Positions 23,310 through 37,790 of a stretch of 64,000 nt of DNA are shown in pieces; the first letter of the stretch is position 1, and each line of letters starts with the position of its first letter. Made by a program: the position numbers and the translations under genes. The DNA comes from Streptomyces violaceorubidus. GTDB lineage: Bacteria > Actinomycetota > Actinomycetes > Streptomycetales > Streptomycetaceae. The notes under the pieces are model-generated. The model did not search any database, had not been told where the DNA came from, and saw only the letters and a list, made by a program, of their open reading frames with translations. The stretch is from the NCBI RefSeq assembly GCF_000717995.1, contig NZ_JODM01000012.1, forward strand, positions 62,001-126,000. Direction: 5' to 3'.

Positions 23310-25332
23310 TACGCGGCCCTCCCGCTGCCCGGCCTGCTGCCCTGCACGTCCTTCACGAGCCCGGCGATCGACTCCGCCCGCAGCTCGTCCAGCGTCACCG
23401 CCGTACCGCCCAGCTCACCCGCGAGCCGCCCGGCCAGCCCGAGCCGCACCGGCCCCGACTCGCAGTCCACGACCACCGAAGCGGTGCCCTCGGCCGCGAA
23501 CAGCCGCGCCGCACGCCCCGCCAGCGCCACGGGCTCCGGACCACCGGTCGCCCGCCCGTCCGTCACCACCACGACCAGCGCCCGCCGCGCCGGATCCCGC
23601 AGCCGCTCCACCCGCAGCACCTCGTGCGCCTTGAGCAGCCCGGCCGCGAGCGGCGTACGCCCGCCCGTCGGCAGCGACTCCAGCCGCACCGCGGCCGCGT
23701 CCACCGACGAGGTCGGCGGCAGGGCGACCTCGGCGGCCGCACCCCGGAAGGTCACCAGCCCCACCTTGTCCCGCCGCTGGTACGCGTCCAGCAGCAGCGA
23801 CAGCACGGCTCCCTTCACGGCGCCCATCCGCTGCCGCGCGGCCATCGACCCCGAGGCGTCGACGACGAAGAGGACGAGGTTGCCCTCGCGCCCCTCCCGC
23901 ATCGCCTGCCGCAGATCGTCCCGGCGCACCACGAGACCGGGCCCGCTGCGCCCCCGCGCCCGCTGGTGCGGGGCGGCGGCCTGCACGGTGGCCGCCAGGT
24001 GCAGCTTGGTCAGCGCCCCCCTCGGCCGCCGGGCCCCGATGGTCCGCCCGTGCTCGGTCCGCGCCCGCGAACGGCGCCCGGCGGCACCCTCGCCGAGCCC
24101 CGGGACGCTGAGCACCTTGGTCCGGAACGGCTCGGCGGCACGCGCGGGAGACTGCTCACCCGCACCACCCGCGCCGGCCTGCGGCTCACCGCCCTCCCCG
24201 GCCTCGGGTCGCGCGGCCGCGTCCCCCTCGCCCCGCGGCGCGTCGTCGGGCTCCGGCTGACCGCCGGGGCCGCCACCGGGACCGGGGTCCGGATCGTCGT
24301 CGCCGTCGCCGTCGCCCTCGTCCGGCCCGCCGAACTCCTCCAGCGTCTCGTCCAGCTTGTCCTCGTCCAGCCCCGGCGCGTCGAAGGGATTGCGCCGCCG
24401 CCGGTGGGGGAGCGCCAGCAGCGCCGCCTGCCGCACGTCCTCCGCGAGCACCTCCGTCCGCCCGGCCCACGCCGCCAGCGCGGTCGCCGTACGGGCCATC
24501 ACGATGTCGGCCCGCATGCCGTCCACCTCGAAGGCCGCGCAGGTCGCCGCGATCTGCCGCAGCGCCCCGTCGCCCAGCCGCACCGACGGCAGCAGCTTGC
24601 GCGCCGCCACGATCCGCGCCCGTACGGCGGCCTCCTCGTCGGCCCAGCGCGCCGCGAAACCCGCCGGGTCGTCGTCGTACGCCAGCCGGCGCCGTACGAC
24701 CTCCACGCGCTGGTCGGGCTCGCGCGAGGCGGCGACCTCGACGGTGAGGCCGAAGCGGTCCAGCAACTGCGGGCGCAGCTCGCCCTCTTCGGGGTTCATG
24801 GTCCCGACCAGCAGGAACCGCGCGGCGTGCCGCACGGAGACGCCCTCGCGCTCGACGTAGGAGGCACCCATCGCGGCGGCGTCCAGCAACAGGTCCACCA
24901 GGTGGTCGTGGAGCAGGTTGACCTCGTCGACGTACAGGATCCCCCGGTGCGCGTCGGCCAGCAGTCCCGGCTCGAAGGCCTTGACGCCCTCCGCCAGCGC
25001 CCGCTCGATGTCGAGGGCGCCCACCAGCCGGTCCTCGGAGGCACCGACGGGCAGCTCGACCATCCGCGCGGGGCGCGAGGCGAAGGCGCCCGGCTCGTGC
25101 GGGCCGTCCGGGCAGCCCGGGTCGGGAGAGTCGGGATCGCAGGAGAAACGGCACCCGGAGACGACGTCCACCTCCGGGAGCAGCGCCGACAGCGCCCGCA
25201 CGGCGGTGGACTTGGCGGTGCCCTTCTCACCACGGACCAGCACACCGCCGACGGCCGGGGAGACGGCGTTCAGCAGCAGCGCGAGCCGCAGGTCGTCCTG
25301 ACCCACGACGGCCGTGAACGGGAACGGGGTAC

Positions 25333-25336
<4 letters not shown>
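23309..25336 (-). CDS. Cobaltochelatase ATPase subunit, fused ChlI-ChlD type
   Basis: A 675-residue protein that replaces separate CobS and CobT subunits. Residues 1-330 form an AAA+ ATPase with Walker [11 protein letters not shown], Walker [12 protein letters not shown] and sensor [15 protein letters not shown]. Residues about 340-430 are an acidic Pro/Gly/Asp-rich linker ([16 protein letters not shown]). The C-terminal von Willebrand A domain has the MIDAS motif DASGSM and a later [10 protein letters not shown]. With CobN it would drive ATP-dependent Co2+ insertion. GTG 25336 overlaps the cobN stop by 4 nt. Confidence 0.93.
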
Positions 25337-28982
<3,646 letters not shown>

Positions 28983-28986
<4 letters not shown>

Positions 28987-30491
28987 GCGGGCGCTCCCGG
29001 TGGGATGAAGGGCAGTCCTTGCGGCGCGCCGGACTCGATGAGCCGCCACAGCGCGTCGGTGTCCGCGTGGTGTTCGATCAGGTCGCCGAGCCGGTCGAGC
29101 TGCTCCTCGCGCAGCGCGGCGAACGACGTGTCGGGGGCCGGCACGAAGCGGCGGCCCGCGGCGGCGGCCACCTCGCGCAGGAACGCCCGCCGGAAGCCGT
29201 CCGACTCCAGCGAACCGTGCCAGTGGGTGCCCCAGGTCCGGCCGACCCGGCAGCCGTCCAGGAAGGGCTCCCCGCCGGTCGCCTCGGCGACCCCGTGGTG
29301 GATCTCGTACCCCTCGACACGCTCACCGAGGGCCTCGCCCACCGGCCGGGCGAGGGTCTTCTCGCGGGCGAACCGCACCCGCACGGGCAGCAGTCCGAGC
29401 CCGTCCACGTGACCGGCGCGGGACTCGACCTCGTCCTCGATGTGCTCGCCGAGGAGCTGGAAACCGCCGCAGACGCCGAGCACGGGCCGCTGCTCGGCGG
29501 CCCTGCGGGCGATCGCCTCCGCGAGCCCCCGCTCCCGCAGCCACCGAAGCGCCCGCACCGTCCCGCGCGTTCCCGGCACGATCACCAGGTCCGCGTCGGC
29601 GAGTTCCTCCGGCCGGTCCACGAACCGCACCACGACCCCCGGCTCGGCGGCCAGGGCGTCCACGTCCGTGAAGTTGGACATCAGCGGGACCGCGCAGACC
29701 GCGACCCGCAGCACGTCCGCGCCGACCGGCGGGGCGACGACGGACTCCCGCACGGTGCCGCGCAGCGAGACGCGCAGCCCGTCCTCCTCGTCGATGCCGA
29801 GGCCGTGCCGGAAGGGCAGCACGCCGTACGTCCGCCGGCCGGTGAGCCCGTGCAGCATGTCCAGGCCCGGCTCCAGCAGCGACACGTCACCGCGGAACTT
29901 GTTCACGAGGAACCCGGCGACCAGCGCCTGGTCCTCGGGCGCCAGCAGCGCCACCGTGCCGAAGAAGGAGGCGAAGACGCCCCCGCGGTCGATGTCGCCG
30001 ACGACCAGGACCGGCAGTCCGGCACCCCGGGCGATCCCCATGTTCACGATGTCGGTGCGGCGCAGATTGATCTCGGCCGGGCTGCCCGCGCCCTCGCAGA
30101 TCACCGCGTCGTAGGAGGCGCGGAGTTCGGCGAGCGAGTCGAGCACCGTGCCGAGCAGCCGCTGCTGACGCCCGCCGTGGTAGCCGCGCGCGCTCATCTC
30201 GCCGACGGGCCTGCCGAGCAGCACGACCTGGCTGCTGCGCTCCCCGCCGGGCTTGAGCAGCACGGGGTTCATGTGCGCGGTCGGCTCCACCCGGCAGGCC
30301 TGGGCCTGCATGGCCTGGGCCCGCCCGATCTCCGCGCCCTCGCGGGTCACGTACGAGTTGAGGGACATGTTCTGCGCCTTGAACGGCGCCACCTTCACGC
30401 CCTGCCGCACCAGCCAACGGCAGATCCCGGCGGTGACGACGCTCTTGCCGGCGTCGGAGGTGGTGCCGGCGACGAGCAGGCCACCGTTCAT
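28983..30491 (-). CDS. cobQ: Cobyric acid synthase
   Basis: A 502-residue amidotransferase that amidates side chains b, d, e and g of adenosylcobyrinic acid a,c-diamide. The ATPase domain starts with [22 protein letters not shown] and continues [17 protein letters not shown]. The glutaminase domain carries the nucleophile in [16 protein letters not shown] and the His-containing [10 protein letters not shown]. Length fits CobQ/CbiP. Its ATG overlaps the cobD stop (ATGA), and its TGA overlaps the cobN start. Confidence 0.97.
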
Positions 30492-31453
30492 GACGTACGT
30501 CCCTTCCTGACGATGCCGCGCGCGAGCAGCCGTGCGCCCGCGCACACGCCCAGCGCCAGCCAGCCCACGCGCCGGGACAGCCGTACGGCCCGGTCGATGT
30601 CGCCGCAACCGGCCCGTACCGGGCGTCCCGCGGCGCCGTTGAGGACGGGCCGGTGCTCGACGCGCCCGCCGTAGGAGAGCGTCCCGCCGAGCCGCAGGCC
30701 CAGGGCGCCCGCGAACGAGGCCTCCACGGGCCCCGCGTTGGGGCTCGGATGCTGTGCGGCGTCCGCGCGCCAGGCCCCTGCGGCGCCCCGCGGATCGCCC
30801 CCGGCCACGGTGGTCAGGACGGCGGTGAGGCGGGCGCCCGGCCAGCCCACGAGATCGTCCAGGCGGGCGGAGGCCCAGCCGTAGCGGCGGTACCTGGGCG
30901 ACTTGTGGCCGACCATGGCGTCCAGCGTGTTGACGGCCCGGAAGCCGAGCAGCCCGGGCACGCCCGCCACGGCGCCCCACACCAGGGCGCCCACGACCGC
31001 GTCCGAGGTGTTCTCCGCGACGGACTCCACGACGGCCCGGGCGATCCCGTCGGCGTCCAGCGCCTGCGGGTCCCGCCCGCACAGGTGCGGCAGCCGCGCC
31101 CGCGCCGCCTCGACGTCCCCGGCCTCCAGGGCCCGGCCGATCGCACCGGCCTCGCGGGCGAGCGAGGTGCCGCCGACCACGGCCCAGGTGGCCGCGCCGG
31201 TCAGCGCGACGCGGGCGGCGGGGGAGTGGCGTACGGCGTGCGTGGCGGCCGCACCGAGGGCGGCGGCGCCACCGGCGCACACACCGGTGTGCAGGGCGCC
31301 CCACCCCCGGTGGTCCCGCCACAGCACCCGTTCCACGGCGCCCGCGGCACGGCCGAACGCGGCGACCGGGTGTCCGCGGCGAGGATCGCCGAGGAGCAGG
31401 TCACCGAGGAGGCCGGCGGCGGCGCCGTACGCGAAGACGCGTCCGGCAGGCAT
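30488..31453 (-). CDS. cobD: Adenosylcobinamide-phosphate synthase (CbiB-type)
   Basis: A 321-residue membrane protein of the CobD/CbiB family, which joins adenosylcobyric acid with aminopropanol phosphate. Landmarks are the N-terminal [48 protein letters not shown] and [27 protein letters not shown]. Several hydrophobic segments are visible. It is the first gene of the cobD-Q-N-chlID-O-B-I block, and the cobalamin riboswitch lies upstream on the same strand. The ribosome binding site before ATG 31453 is weak, which would suit control by the riboswitch. Confidence 0.95.
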   Translation of the reverse strand: MPAGRVFAYGAAAGLLGDLLLGDPRRGHPVAAFGRAAGAVERVLWRDHRGWGALHTGVCAGGAAALGAAATHAVRHSPAARVALTGAATWAVVGGTSLAREAGAIGRALEAGDVEAARARLPHLCGRDPQALDADGIARAVVESVAENTSDAVVGALVWGAVAGVPGLLGFRAVNTLDAMVGHKSPRYRRYGWASARLDDLVGWPGARLTAVLTTVAGGDPRGAAGAWRADAAQHPSPNAGPVEASFAGALGLRLGGTLSYGGRVEHRPVLNGAAGRPVRAGCGDIDRAVRLSRRVGWLALGVCAGARLLARGIVRKGRTS

Positions 31454-31854
31454 GGGCTCAGCCGGTCACACGGTCGGGGAAGCACCTGGCACGGGGTGTC
31501 GAGCGGTGGCGGCAGCCGGGCATCGCGTCATGTCCTCACTCAGGGTGTCCACGCCCTGGTTCGAAGAGTCCGGCGGTGAGAGTTCCTGGCTCCCGGGGCT
31601 TCCTGTTCCCCGGTCACAGTGGCGGGACCGCGCCGGATTCGCACCGGGCTTCCTCTCCTGCCGCCGTAGATGGCCCCGGAAGTCCACCACGCCCCGCGAA
31701 CACCCGTCAACCTGGCGTTGACCTGCGACGGGGGAGTGTGCGAAGGCCCACACACGAGTGGTGTGCGCCGGGCGCGCGAAGGGGCGGGGCGCGGAACGGT
31801 TCGAGTCCGTTCCACGCCCCGCCCCGGCGTATACGCCCGTGGCCCGGGCGAGGC
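31454..31854 (-). promoter_or_regulatory. cobD leader and promoter region
   Basis: A 401-nt non-coding gap that contains the riboswitch. On the cobD side, CAGGG and CCCTG near 31541-31559 could form part of a terminator or sequestering hairpin downstream of the aptamer. On the far side (31720-31854) a promoter is expected, but I cannot name its boxes. The transporter-associated small membrane gene ends at 31855 on the same strand. Confidence 0.6.
31570..31715 (-). ncRNA. Cobalamin (AdoCbl) riboswitch
   Basis: The minus strand carries the cobalamin-riboswitch core in order: GAGGAAGCCCGGTGCGAATC, then CCGGCGCGGTCCCGCCACTG, then TGACCGGGG, and after a short arm the B12-box-like AGCCAGGAACTC at 31580-31591. 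The order and wording fit the Rfam Cobalamin family closely. The borders are approximate because the outer P1 helix could not be settled by eye. About 117 nt between element and cobD hold the expression platform. High adenosylcobalamin should switch off the seven-gene cobD-to-cobI block. Confidence 0.93.
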
Positions 31855-32076
31855 TCAGGCGACGATCAGATAGATCCCGTACGCCACCGCCGCCGTGCAG
31901 GCCGCGAAGCACGCGTACGCGCCGGTGACCGCGAGGGTCGCGGAGCCGCCCTCGGCGGTGGCCCGCTCCTGGCGGGAGAGGCCGACGATGCCGAGGGTGA
32001 ACAGGCCCACCAGGGTCACCGTGACCACGAGGCTGACGCCGAAGACGGAGCCGAGGGCTGCCCAGTCGATGCTCAT
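31855..32076 (-). CDS. Small membrane protein next to the phosphate transporter
   Basis: A 73-residue protein with two transmembrane helices: about residues 10-33 (VSLVVTVTLVGLFTLGIVGL) and about 48-70 (TGAYACFAACTAAVAYGIYLIV), separated by a charged loop SRQERATAEGG. It begins 34 nt after the pit gene on the same strand and is very probably co-transcribed with it. Homologues seem to stay beside this transporter in Streptomyces, but no function is known; an accessory or stabilising role is a guess. Confidence 0.75.
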   Translation of the reverse strand: MSIDWAALGSVFGVSLVVTVTLVGLFTLGIVGLSRQERATAEGGSATLAVTGAYACFAACTAAVAYGIYLIVA

Positions 32077-32110
32077 GGAGGTTCGCTTCCTTCGTACCCG
32101 GGACGCGGGC

Positions 32111-33373
<1,263 letters not shown>

Positions 33374-33420
33374 TTACCCAGGCAATCGTTCGAGGTCGTT
33401 GGCGCGACGAACGTAGGTAA

Positions 33421-33442
33421 CCAGGGTGAACGGAAGATGAAC
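33421..33442 (-). promoter_or_regulatory. Pho box (PhoP-binding direct repeat) upstream of the phosphate transporter
   Basis: On the minus strand two adjacent 11-bp units, GTTCATCTTCC and GTTCACCCTGG, match the Streptomyces PhoP direct-repeat unit (GTTCACC plus 4 nt). A third, weaker unit, TTACCTACGTT, follows in the same phase. The transporter start is about 48 nt further on. PhoP would link this transporter to phosphate status. Confidence 0.75.
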
Positions 33443-33597
33443 TGAGCAGGGCATCACGGTGACCGGAAGCGGTGTCGGAGCGTCCCTCTGCGTGCCCGCT
33501 CCGGTGCTCTCCGGAGACGTCCCTGGCAGGATCACCGCGAGGCCGTTCGGCGACGGGACGTGAGGGGCGCGCGGGCGCTCCGGAGGAGAGGCTGACT

Positions 33598-34320
33598 GTG
33601 ACGCAATCGCGGGCTGGGACCACGGAGTCGGCCACGGAGTCGGCCACTGGCTCGGCCACGGAGTCGGCCACCGACTCGGCCATGGAGTCGGCCTGGGGGG
33701 AACTCGTCGCGACGGCCCGGCGGACGGTGGCCGACGGGCTGGTCGTCGGCACCTCCGGCAACGTCTCGGTGCGCGTCGGCGACACGGTCCTGGTCACCCC
33801 GTCGGGTGTGCCCTACGACCGGCTGACCCCGGGCGACGCGACCGGCGTCGACCTGGCCGGACGGCGGGTGCTCGGCACGCTGGTCCCCACCAGCGAACTG
33901 CCCATGCACCTGGCCGTGTACCGCGCCGACCCCGGCGCCCGGGCCGTCGTCCACACCCACGCCGTGCACGCGACCGCGGTCTCCCTGCTCGTCGACGAAC
34001 TCCCGCCGGTGCACTACATGACCGCCGCGCTCGGCGGCCCCGTCCGGGTCGCCCGCTACGCGGCCTACGGCACCGACGAACTCGCCCGCGCCATGCTCGA
34101 CGCCCTCGCCGACCGCACCGGCTGCCTGCTCCGCAACCACGGCACGGTCACCTACGGCACCTCCCTCGACCAGGCCTACGACCGCACCGCCCAGCTCGAG
34201 TGGATGTGCCGCCTCTGGCTGACCGCCTCCTCGGTGCCGGGCCACTCGCCGTCCCTGCTGACACCGGACCAGCTGGCGGAGGTGGCCGAACGCCTCCGGG
34301 GATACGGGCAGCACGGCTGA
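33598..34320 (+). CDS. Class II aldolase/adducin family protein
   Basis: A 240-residue L-fuculose-phosphate aldolase-like enzyme. The core has GTSGNVSVRVGDTVLVTPSG, the Glu-containing SELPMHLAVY, and the zinc ligands HTHAVH and the later His in LLRNHGTVTYG. Family members cleave sugar phosphates or act as epimerases; the substrate is unknown. GTG 33598 has an excellent GGAGGAGAGG site. The first residues include an odd SATE-type repeat encoded by six 12-bp units; ATG 33682 inside the repeat would skip most of it. Confidence 0.88.
   Translation: MTQSRAGTTESATESATGSATESATDSAMESAWGELVATARRTVADGLVVGTSGNVSVRVGDTVLVTPSGVPYDRLTPGDATGVDLAGRRVLGTLVPTSELPMHLAVYRADPGARAVVHTHAVHATAVSLLVDELPPVHYMTAALGGPVRVARYAAYGTDELARAMLDALADRTGCLLRNHGTVTYGTSLDQAYDRTAQLEWMCRLWLTASSVPGHSPSLLTPDQLAEVAERLRGYGQHG
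33621..33692 (+). repeat. Six tandem 12-bp units in the aldolase start region
   Basis: Units of CACGGAGTCGGC, three of them identical and three with 1-3 changes, run without interruption. They encode repeats of the type T-E-S-A. Because the unit is 12 bp, changes in copy number keep the reading frame and only lengthen or shorten the N-terminus. Confidence 0.92.
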
Positions 34321-34434
34321 CGCGGGATGCGTGCCGGGCGGCTGCGCGGGTACCGGCCACAGGACAGGAGGGTCTCGTCACCCCCCGTCACCCGTCCACT
34401 GGCCGCCCGAGGACTCCAGCAGGAGACTGGCCCC

Positions 34435-35565
34435 ATGCGCACTGTCACCGCAGCGGCAGCAGCCGCCGTCACCGCAGCTCTGGCGACGGGGGCGGCGAGC
34501 GTCGCCGTCGGCCGGCTCGCCAGCGACGCGGCGCTCAAGGCGCCCCCCGGCCGGCCCCTGCCCACCGAGCCCCGGCTCACCGTGCACGGCACCGCCGCCG
34601 GGCAGATCACCCTCACCCGGGACCTGGCCGCACTGCGCCCCGGCCGGTACGGGCTCGCCGGTGACGGCTCCCACGCGGTCGTCGGCCCCGTCCTCGGCAC
34701 CGCCGAACACGGCGCCGACACCGTCGTACGCCGCCTGGAACGCGTCACGCACGGCACCCTGGAGACCGGTGACCGGGCGTGGTTCACCCCCAACCTGTAC
34801 GTCGGGAACCCGGGCACCGCCCTCGACCTCGAGCACGCCGACGTCGAGGTCCCGGGGGAACTCGGCCCGCTCCCGGCCTGGTTCCTGCCCGGGGCCCGCC
34901 CGACCTGGATCATCGCCGTGCACGGCCTGGCCGCCACCCGCGAACACGCCCTGAACCTGATCGCCCCGCTGCACCGCCGCAACGTCCCGGTGCTCGCCCT
35001 CGCCTACCGCGGCGACGTCGGGGCACCGCCCTCGCCCGACGGCCTGCACCACTTCGGCGAGACCGAGTGGCGCGACGTGGACGCGGCCGTCCGCTACGCC
35101 CTCGACCACGGCGCCCGCCAGGTCGTCCTGCTCGGCTGGTCCACCGGCGCCACCATGGCCCTGCGCACCGCAGCGCTCTCCGGCGTGCGCGAGCGCATCG
35201 CGGGGCTCGTCCTGGACTCCCCGGTGCTCAGCTGGGAGACCACCCTGCGCGCCCTGGCCGCCGCCCGCCGCACCCCCGGCGCGTTCCTGCCGCTCGCCGT
35301 CCGGGCCGCACAGGGCCGCGCCGGGCTGCACGCCGACCGGGACACGGGCACCGCGGGCCTCCACCGCCCGGCCGTGCCCACCCTGATCTTCCACGGCCCC
35401 GGCGACGCGGTGGCCCCCTGGCGCCTCTCCCGCCGCCTGGCCGACACCCACCCGCGCCTGGTCGCCCTCCACACCGTCCGGGACGCCCCGCACGGCGCCA
35501 TGTGGAACGCCGACCCCGCGGACTACGAGGAGACCCTCCGCCGCTTCATGACCCCGCTGGTGTGA
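34435..35565 (+). CDS. Alpha/beta hydrolase
   Basis: A 376-residue protein with an N-terminal hydrophobic Ala/Val/Thr segment (residues 3-27) that looks like a signal anchor or uncleaved signal. The alpha/beta hydrolase core starts near residue 160 with WIIAVHGLAATREHALNL. The nucleophile elbow is VLLGWSTGATMAL (G-W-S-T-G). The acid is probably in FHGPGDAVAPW and the His in DAPHGAMWN. Substrate unknown. ATG 34435 has GGAG upstream. It follows the aldolase gene by 114 nt on the same strand. Confidence 0.87.
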   Translation: MRTVTAAAAAAVTAALATGAASVAVGRLASDAALKAPPGRPLPTEPRLTVHGTAAGQITLTRDLAALRPGRYGLAGDGSHAVVGPVLGTAEHGADTVVRRLERVTHGTLETGDRAWFTPNLYVGNPGTALDLEHADVEVPGELGPLPAWFLPGARPTWIIAVHGLAATREHALNLIAPLHRRNVPVLALAYRGDVGAPPSPDGLHHFGETEWRDVDAAVRYALDHGARQVVLLGWSTGATMALRTAALSGVRERIAGLVLDSPVLSWETTLRALAAARRTPGAFLPLAVRAAQGRAGLHADRDTGTAGLHRPAVPTLIFHGPGDAVAPWRLSRRLADTHPRLVALHTVRDAPHGAMWNADPADYEETLRRFMTPLV

Positions 35566-35758
35566 TCCCGTCCCGCGGCCCCCTCGTGCGCCCCCGTGAC
35601 GCCTGTCCCCGGGTGGGGCGAACCGGTTCCGTTTAGCGGCGCGGCACTGGCCTGATCCGGTGCCCCGGCAGCGCGCCCGGCCCCCTCCTCCACCGTCCCA
35701 GGAGGCCGCCGGGGCATTCCGTTTGGGTTTTCGGACCGTCAACCGGAAGACTGCACCC

Positions 35759-37177
35759 GTGACGTCCCGTATCCCGCGCGACTCCAGGCTCCGACTCGTC
35801 CGCCCGCGACCCCTGGCCGCCGCCCCCCAAGCGATGAACCAGCGGCGTCCGCGCCGCCCCGCGCCGCGCCCCCCGGAAGGCACACCGGCCCGGTCGGAAC
35901 TGGCCGGAATGGCGCGCTCCGGTCTTGCCGACGCGGCCCGCGTCGCCCGCTGGGCCGACTCCGCACTCGGCCCCGGCAGCGCGACCGCCGACGGCAAGGC
36001 CACCCTGTCCGAGGCCACCGCCGACCAGGCGGCCCGCGAACTGGGCCTGCCCGTGGCCAAGGTCCGCGCCGACTGGGACACCGCACGCCTCGCCGGACTG
36101 GTCGAGGTGCACGGCGGCACCGCCCGCCCCGGCTGGCGGCTGCGCGCCTGGAACCGCGACGACAGCGCCGTACTGCGCGGCTGGGTCGCCCTCTTCGACG
36201 CCTGGTCGCTCGCCCACCCGGAGCCCGCCGGGCAGGAGCCCGCCGCGGTCGCCGAGGTCGTCTCCGCGATGCCCCAGGTGCTCTCCTTCCTCCAGCTCTC
36301 CGCCGGGCCCGTCCCCGTGGAGCAGCTCCTGGACCTGCTGGAGCAGCGCGTCACCGAACTGCGCACCGAGCGCTGCGAGGTGCCCTACGGCCCCCGGCTC
36401 GAACCGGGCACCCCGGGCGCCGAGCCGGCCCCGGCCCCGGCCCCGGCCACCGACACGGCGCTCGCCCCGCTCCTCGACTGGGCCCTGCACGCCCTCGCCT
36501 CCGTCGGCGCACTCACCTGCGGCGACGGCCACGCCACGCTCACCCCGCTCGGCAGCTGGGCGGTCTGGGTCAAGCTGGAGCAGATCTGCGTCGCCGCGCA
36601 GAGCCCCGCCGGCAACATCGAGCAGTCCGCCGAGGGCATGCTGCGCGGCTGCGCCCAGCTCCGTCCCAACGCGGCCCGCGCCGAGTACCGCGCCTGGCTC
36701 GCCGCCCGTCCCGTCGGCAGCGCCGTCGCCGAACTGCTCGGGGCCGCCCGCGGTGAGGACGCCCTGCTGCGCGGCCTCGCCTTCGAGGCGCTGCGCGTCG
36801 TCGGGGCCCCCGCCGAGCCCGACGTCCGCGGCGTCCTCGACGAGCCCACCCTCAGGCCGTACGCCCTGCTGTGGCTGGCCGAGCACGACGGCGCCGACCC
36901 CGAGGACGCCCACGAGGTCCTCACCCGCACGGAGGCCACCTGGCTGTGGGTCGACACCGCGGCGGCCGTCGCGGACCACGGGGAGGCCCCGCTGCTGGTG
37001 CGGCACCTGGAGTCGGCCGTGCAGGCCACCGTCCCGGCCCTGCTGGACGAGGTCCGCGCGGTCGGCCACCCCCGCACCGTGCAGGTGCTGGTGGCGCTCG
37101 CCGCCGCGCACCCGGACCCCGCGCTGGCCAAGGCCGTGCGCCGGGCGGCCTTCCAGGTCCACACCGGGGGCAGCTGA
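35759..37177 (+). CDS. Conserved hypothetical actinobacterial protein
   Basis: A soluble protein of 472 residues with no family I recognise. After a basic Pro/Arg-rich N-terminus, residues about 75-135 contain a pattern like a winged-helix (LSEATADQAARELGLPVAKVRADWDTARLAGLVEV written in parts). The middle is helical, with a Pro-Ala linker (PAPAPAPAT). The C-terminal 120 residues form HEAT-like helical pairs (LVRHLESAVQATVPALL, TVQVLVALAAAHPDPALA). GTG 35759 is preferred because GGAAG lies 9 nt upstream; ATG 35834 is an alternative. A regulatory role is possible but not shown. Confidence 0.7.
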   Translation: MTSRIPRDSRLRLVRPRPLAAAPQAMNQRRPRRPAPRPPEGTPARSELAGMARSGLADAARVARWADSALGPGSATADGKATLSEATADQAARELGLPVAKVRADWDTARLAGLVEVHGGTARPGWRLRAWNRDDSAVLRGWVALFDAWSLAHPEPAGQEPAAVAEVVSAMPQVLSFLQLSAGPVPVEQLLDLLEQRVTELRTERCEVPYGPRLEPGTPGAEPAPAPAPATDTALAPLLDWALHALASVGALTCGDGHATLTPLGSWAVWVKLEQICVAAQSPAGNIEQSAEGMLRGCAQLRPNAARAEYRAWLAARPVGSAVAELLGAARGEDALLRGLAFEALRVVGAPAEPDVRGVLDEPTLRPYALLWLAEHDGADPEDAHEVLTRTEATWLWVDTAAAVADHGEAPLLVRHLESAVQATVPALLDEVRAVGHPRTVQVLVALAAAHPDPALAKAVRRAAFQVHTGGS

Positions 37178-37215
37178 CCGGCCGGCCCGGGCCGACCGAC
37201 CCGGGGGACGAACCG

Positions 37216-37240
37216 CCGGAGGCTACCCGCCTGCCTCCGG
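37216..37240. terminator. Convergent terminator hairpin
   Basis: CCGGAGGC (37216-37223) pairs with GCCTCCGG (37233-37240) around a 9-nt loop. It lies between the convergent hypothetical gene and the VOC gene and overlaps the last codons of the latter, so it can serve both. Confidence 0.6.
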
Positions 37241-37636
37241 CGCGTACGTCCCGAAGCTCCAGACGTTGCCCTCCAGGTCGCGGGCCATGTAGTCCCGCGA
37301 GCCGTAGTCCTGGTCGGTCGGGGGCATCAGGATCTCCGCGCCGTGCTCCACGGCCCGCCGGTGATGGGCGTCGACGTCCGCCACCACCACGTACACCCCC
37401 GCGGGGCCCCCGCCCTTCATCGCCTCGTCGAAGCGGCCGCCCGTGCCCTTCGAGCCGAGCATGACCACGCCGTTGCCCTGGGCCAGCTCGGCGTGGGCCA
37501 CCGAGCCGTCCGCGCCCTCGTACACCGCGCGCGCGGTGAAGCCGAAGGCCCCGGTGAGCTGCCGGATCGCCGCCCGGGCGTCCGCGTACCGGAGCGTCGG
37601 GCAGATGTCCGGACGTCCGACCTCGTTGCCTGCCAT
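37223..37636 (-). CDS. VOC family (glyoxalase/bleomycin resistance-like) protein
   Basis: A 137-residue vicinal-oxygen-chelate protein. The fold runs from PTLRYADARAAIRQLTGAFGF through HAELAQGNGVVMLGS to the second half GVYVVVADVDAHHRRAVEHGAE and the terminal SRDYMARDLEGNVWSFGTY, with the usual R-D-x-x-G-N-x-W/F-x-F ending. The group includes dioxygenases, glyoxalases and drug-binding proteins; the substrate is unknown. ATG 37636 follows AAGGAGGTGG, a very strong ribosome binding site. Confidence 0.88.
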   Translation of the reverse strand: MAGNEVGRPDICPTLRYADARAAIRQLTGAFGFTARAVYEGADGSVAHAELAQGNGVVMLGSKGTGGRFDEAMKGGGPAGVYVVVADVDAHHRRAVEHGAEILMPPTDQDYGSRDYMARDLEGNVWSFGTYAPEAGG

Positions 37637-37746
37637 GCCGACCACCTCCTTGTGAGCCGGTTGCCCGTGGTGCTTTGGGCCCTTTCGACCAGTCTTCCAC
37701 CGGCCACCGACAACGCTCGCGGCGAAAAGTGCTTGCACGGCCCCGT

Positions 37747-37759
37747 TAGACTGGCCCCC
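37747..37759 (+). promoter_or_regulatory. Leaderless-type -10 element of the ABC-F gene
   Basis: TAGACT (37747-37752) stands 7 nt before ATG 37760. This spacing puts the likely transcription start on the A of the ATG, the arrangement of actinobacterial leaderless mRNAs. No strong -35 box is visible, also common for such promoters. Confidence 0.5.
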
Positions 37760-37789
37760 ATGGCCTTTCTCCTCGTGCTCGTGCATTAG
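37760..37789 (+). CDS. Putative leaderless leader peptide of the ABC-F gene
   Basis: A nine-residue reading frame, MAFLLVLVH, ends in TAG 57 nt before the ABC-F start. It has no Shine-Dalgarno, but a -10 element (TAGACT) lies 7 nt upstream, as expected if the transcript begins at its ATG. Directly after its stop, two mutually exclusive hairpins can form. Leader peptides whose ribosome stalls under antibiotics control several ABC-F genes, so this could be an attenuation switch. Its size makes coding evidence weak. Confidence 0.45.
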   Translation: MAFLLVLVH

Positions 37790-37790
37790 A

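Noticed and set aside
33621..33692. CRISPR-like array
   Set aside because: The 12-bp units are directly adjacent with no spacers and lie in a coding region. The GGTGCA repeat at 13915 likewise has no spacers.
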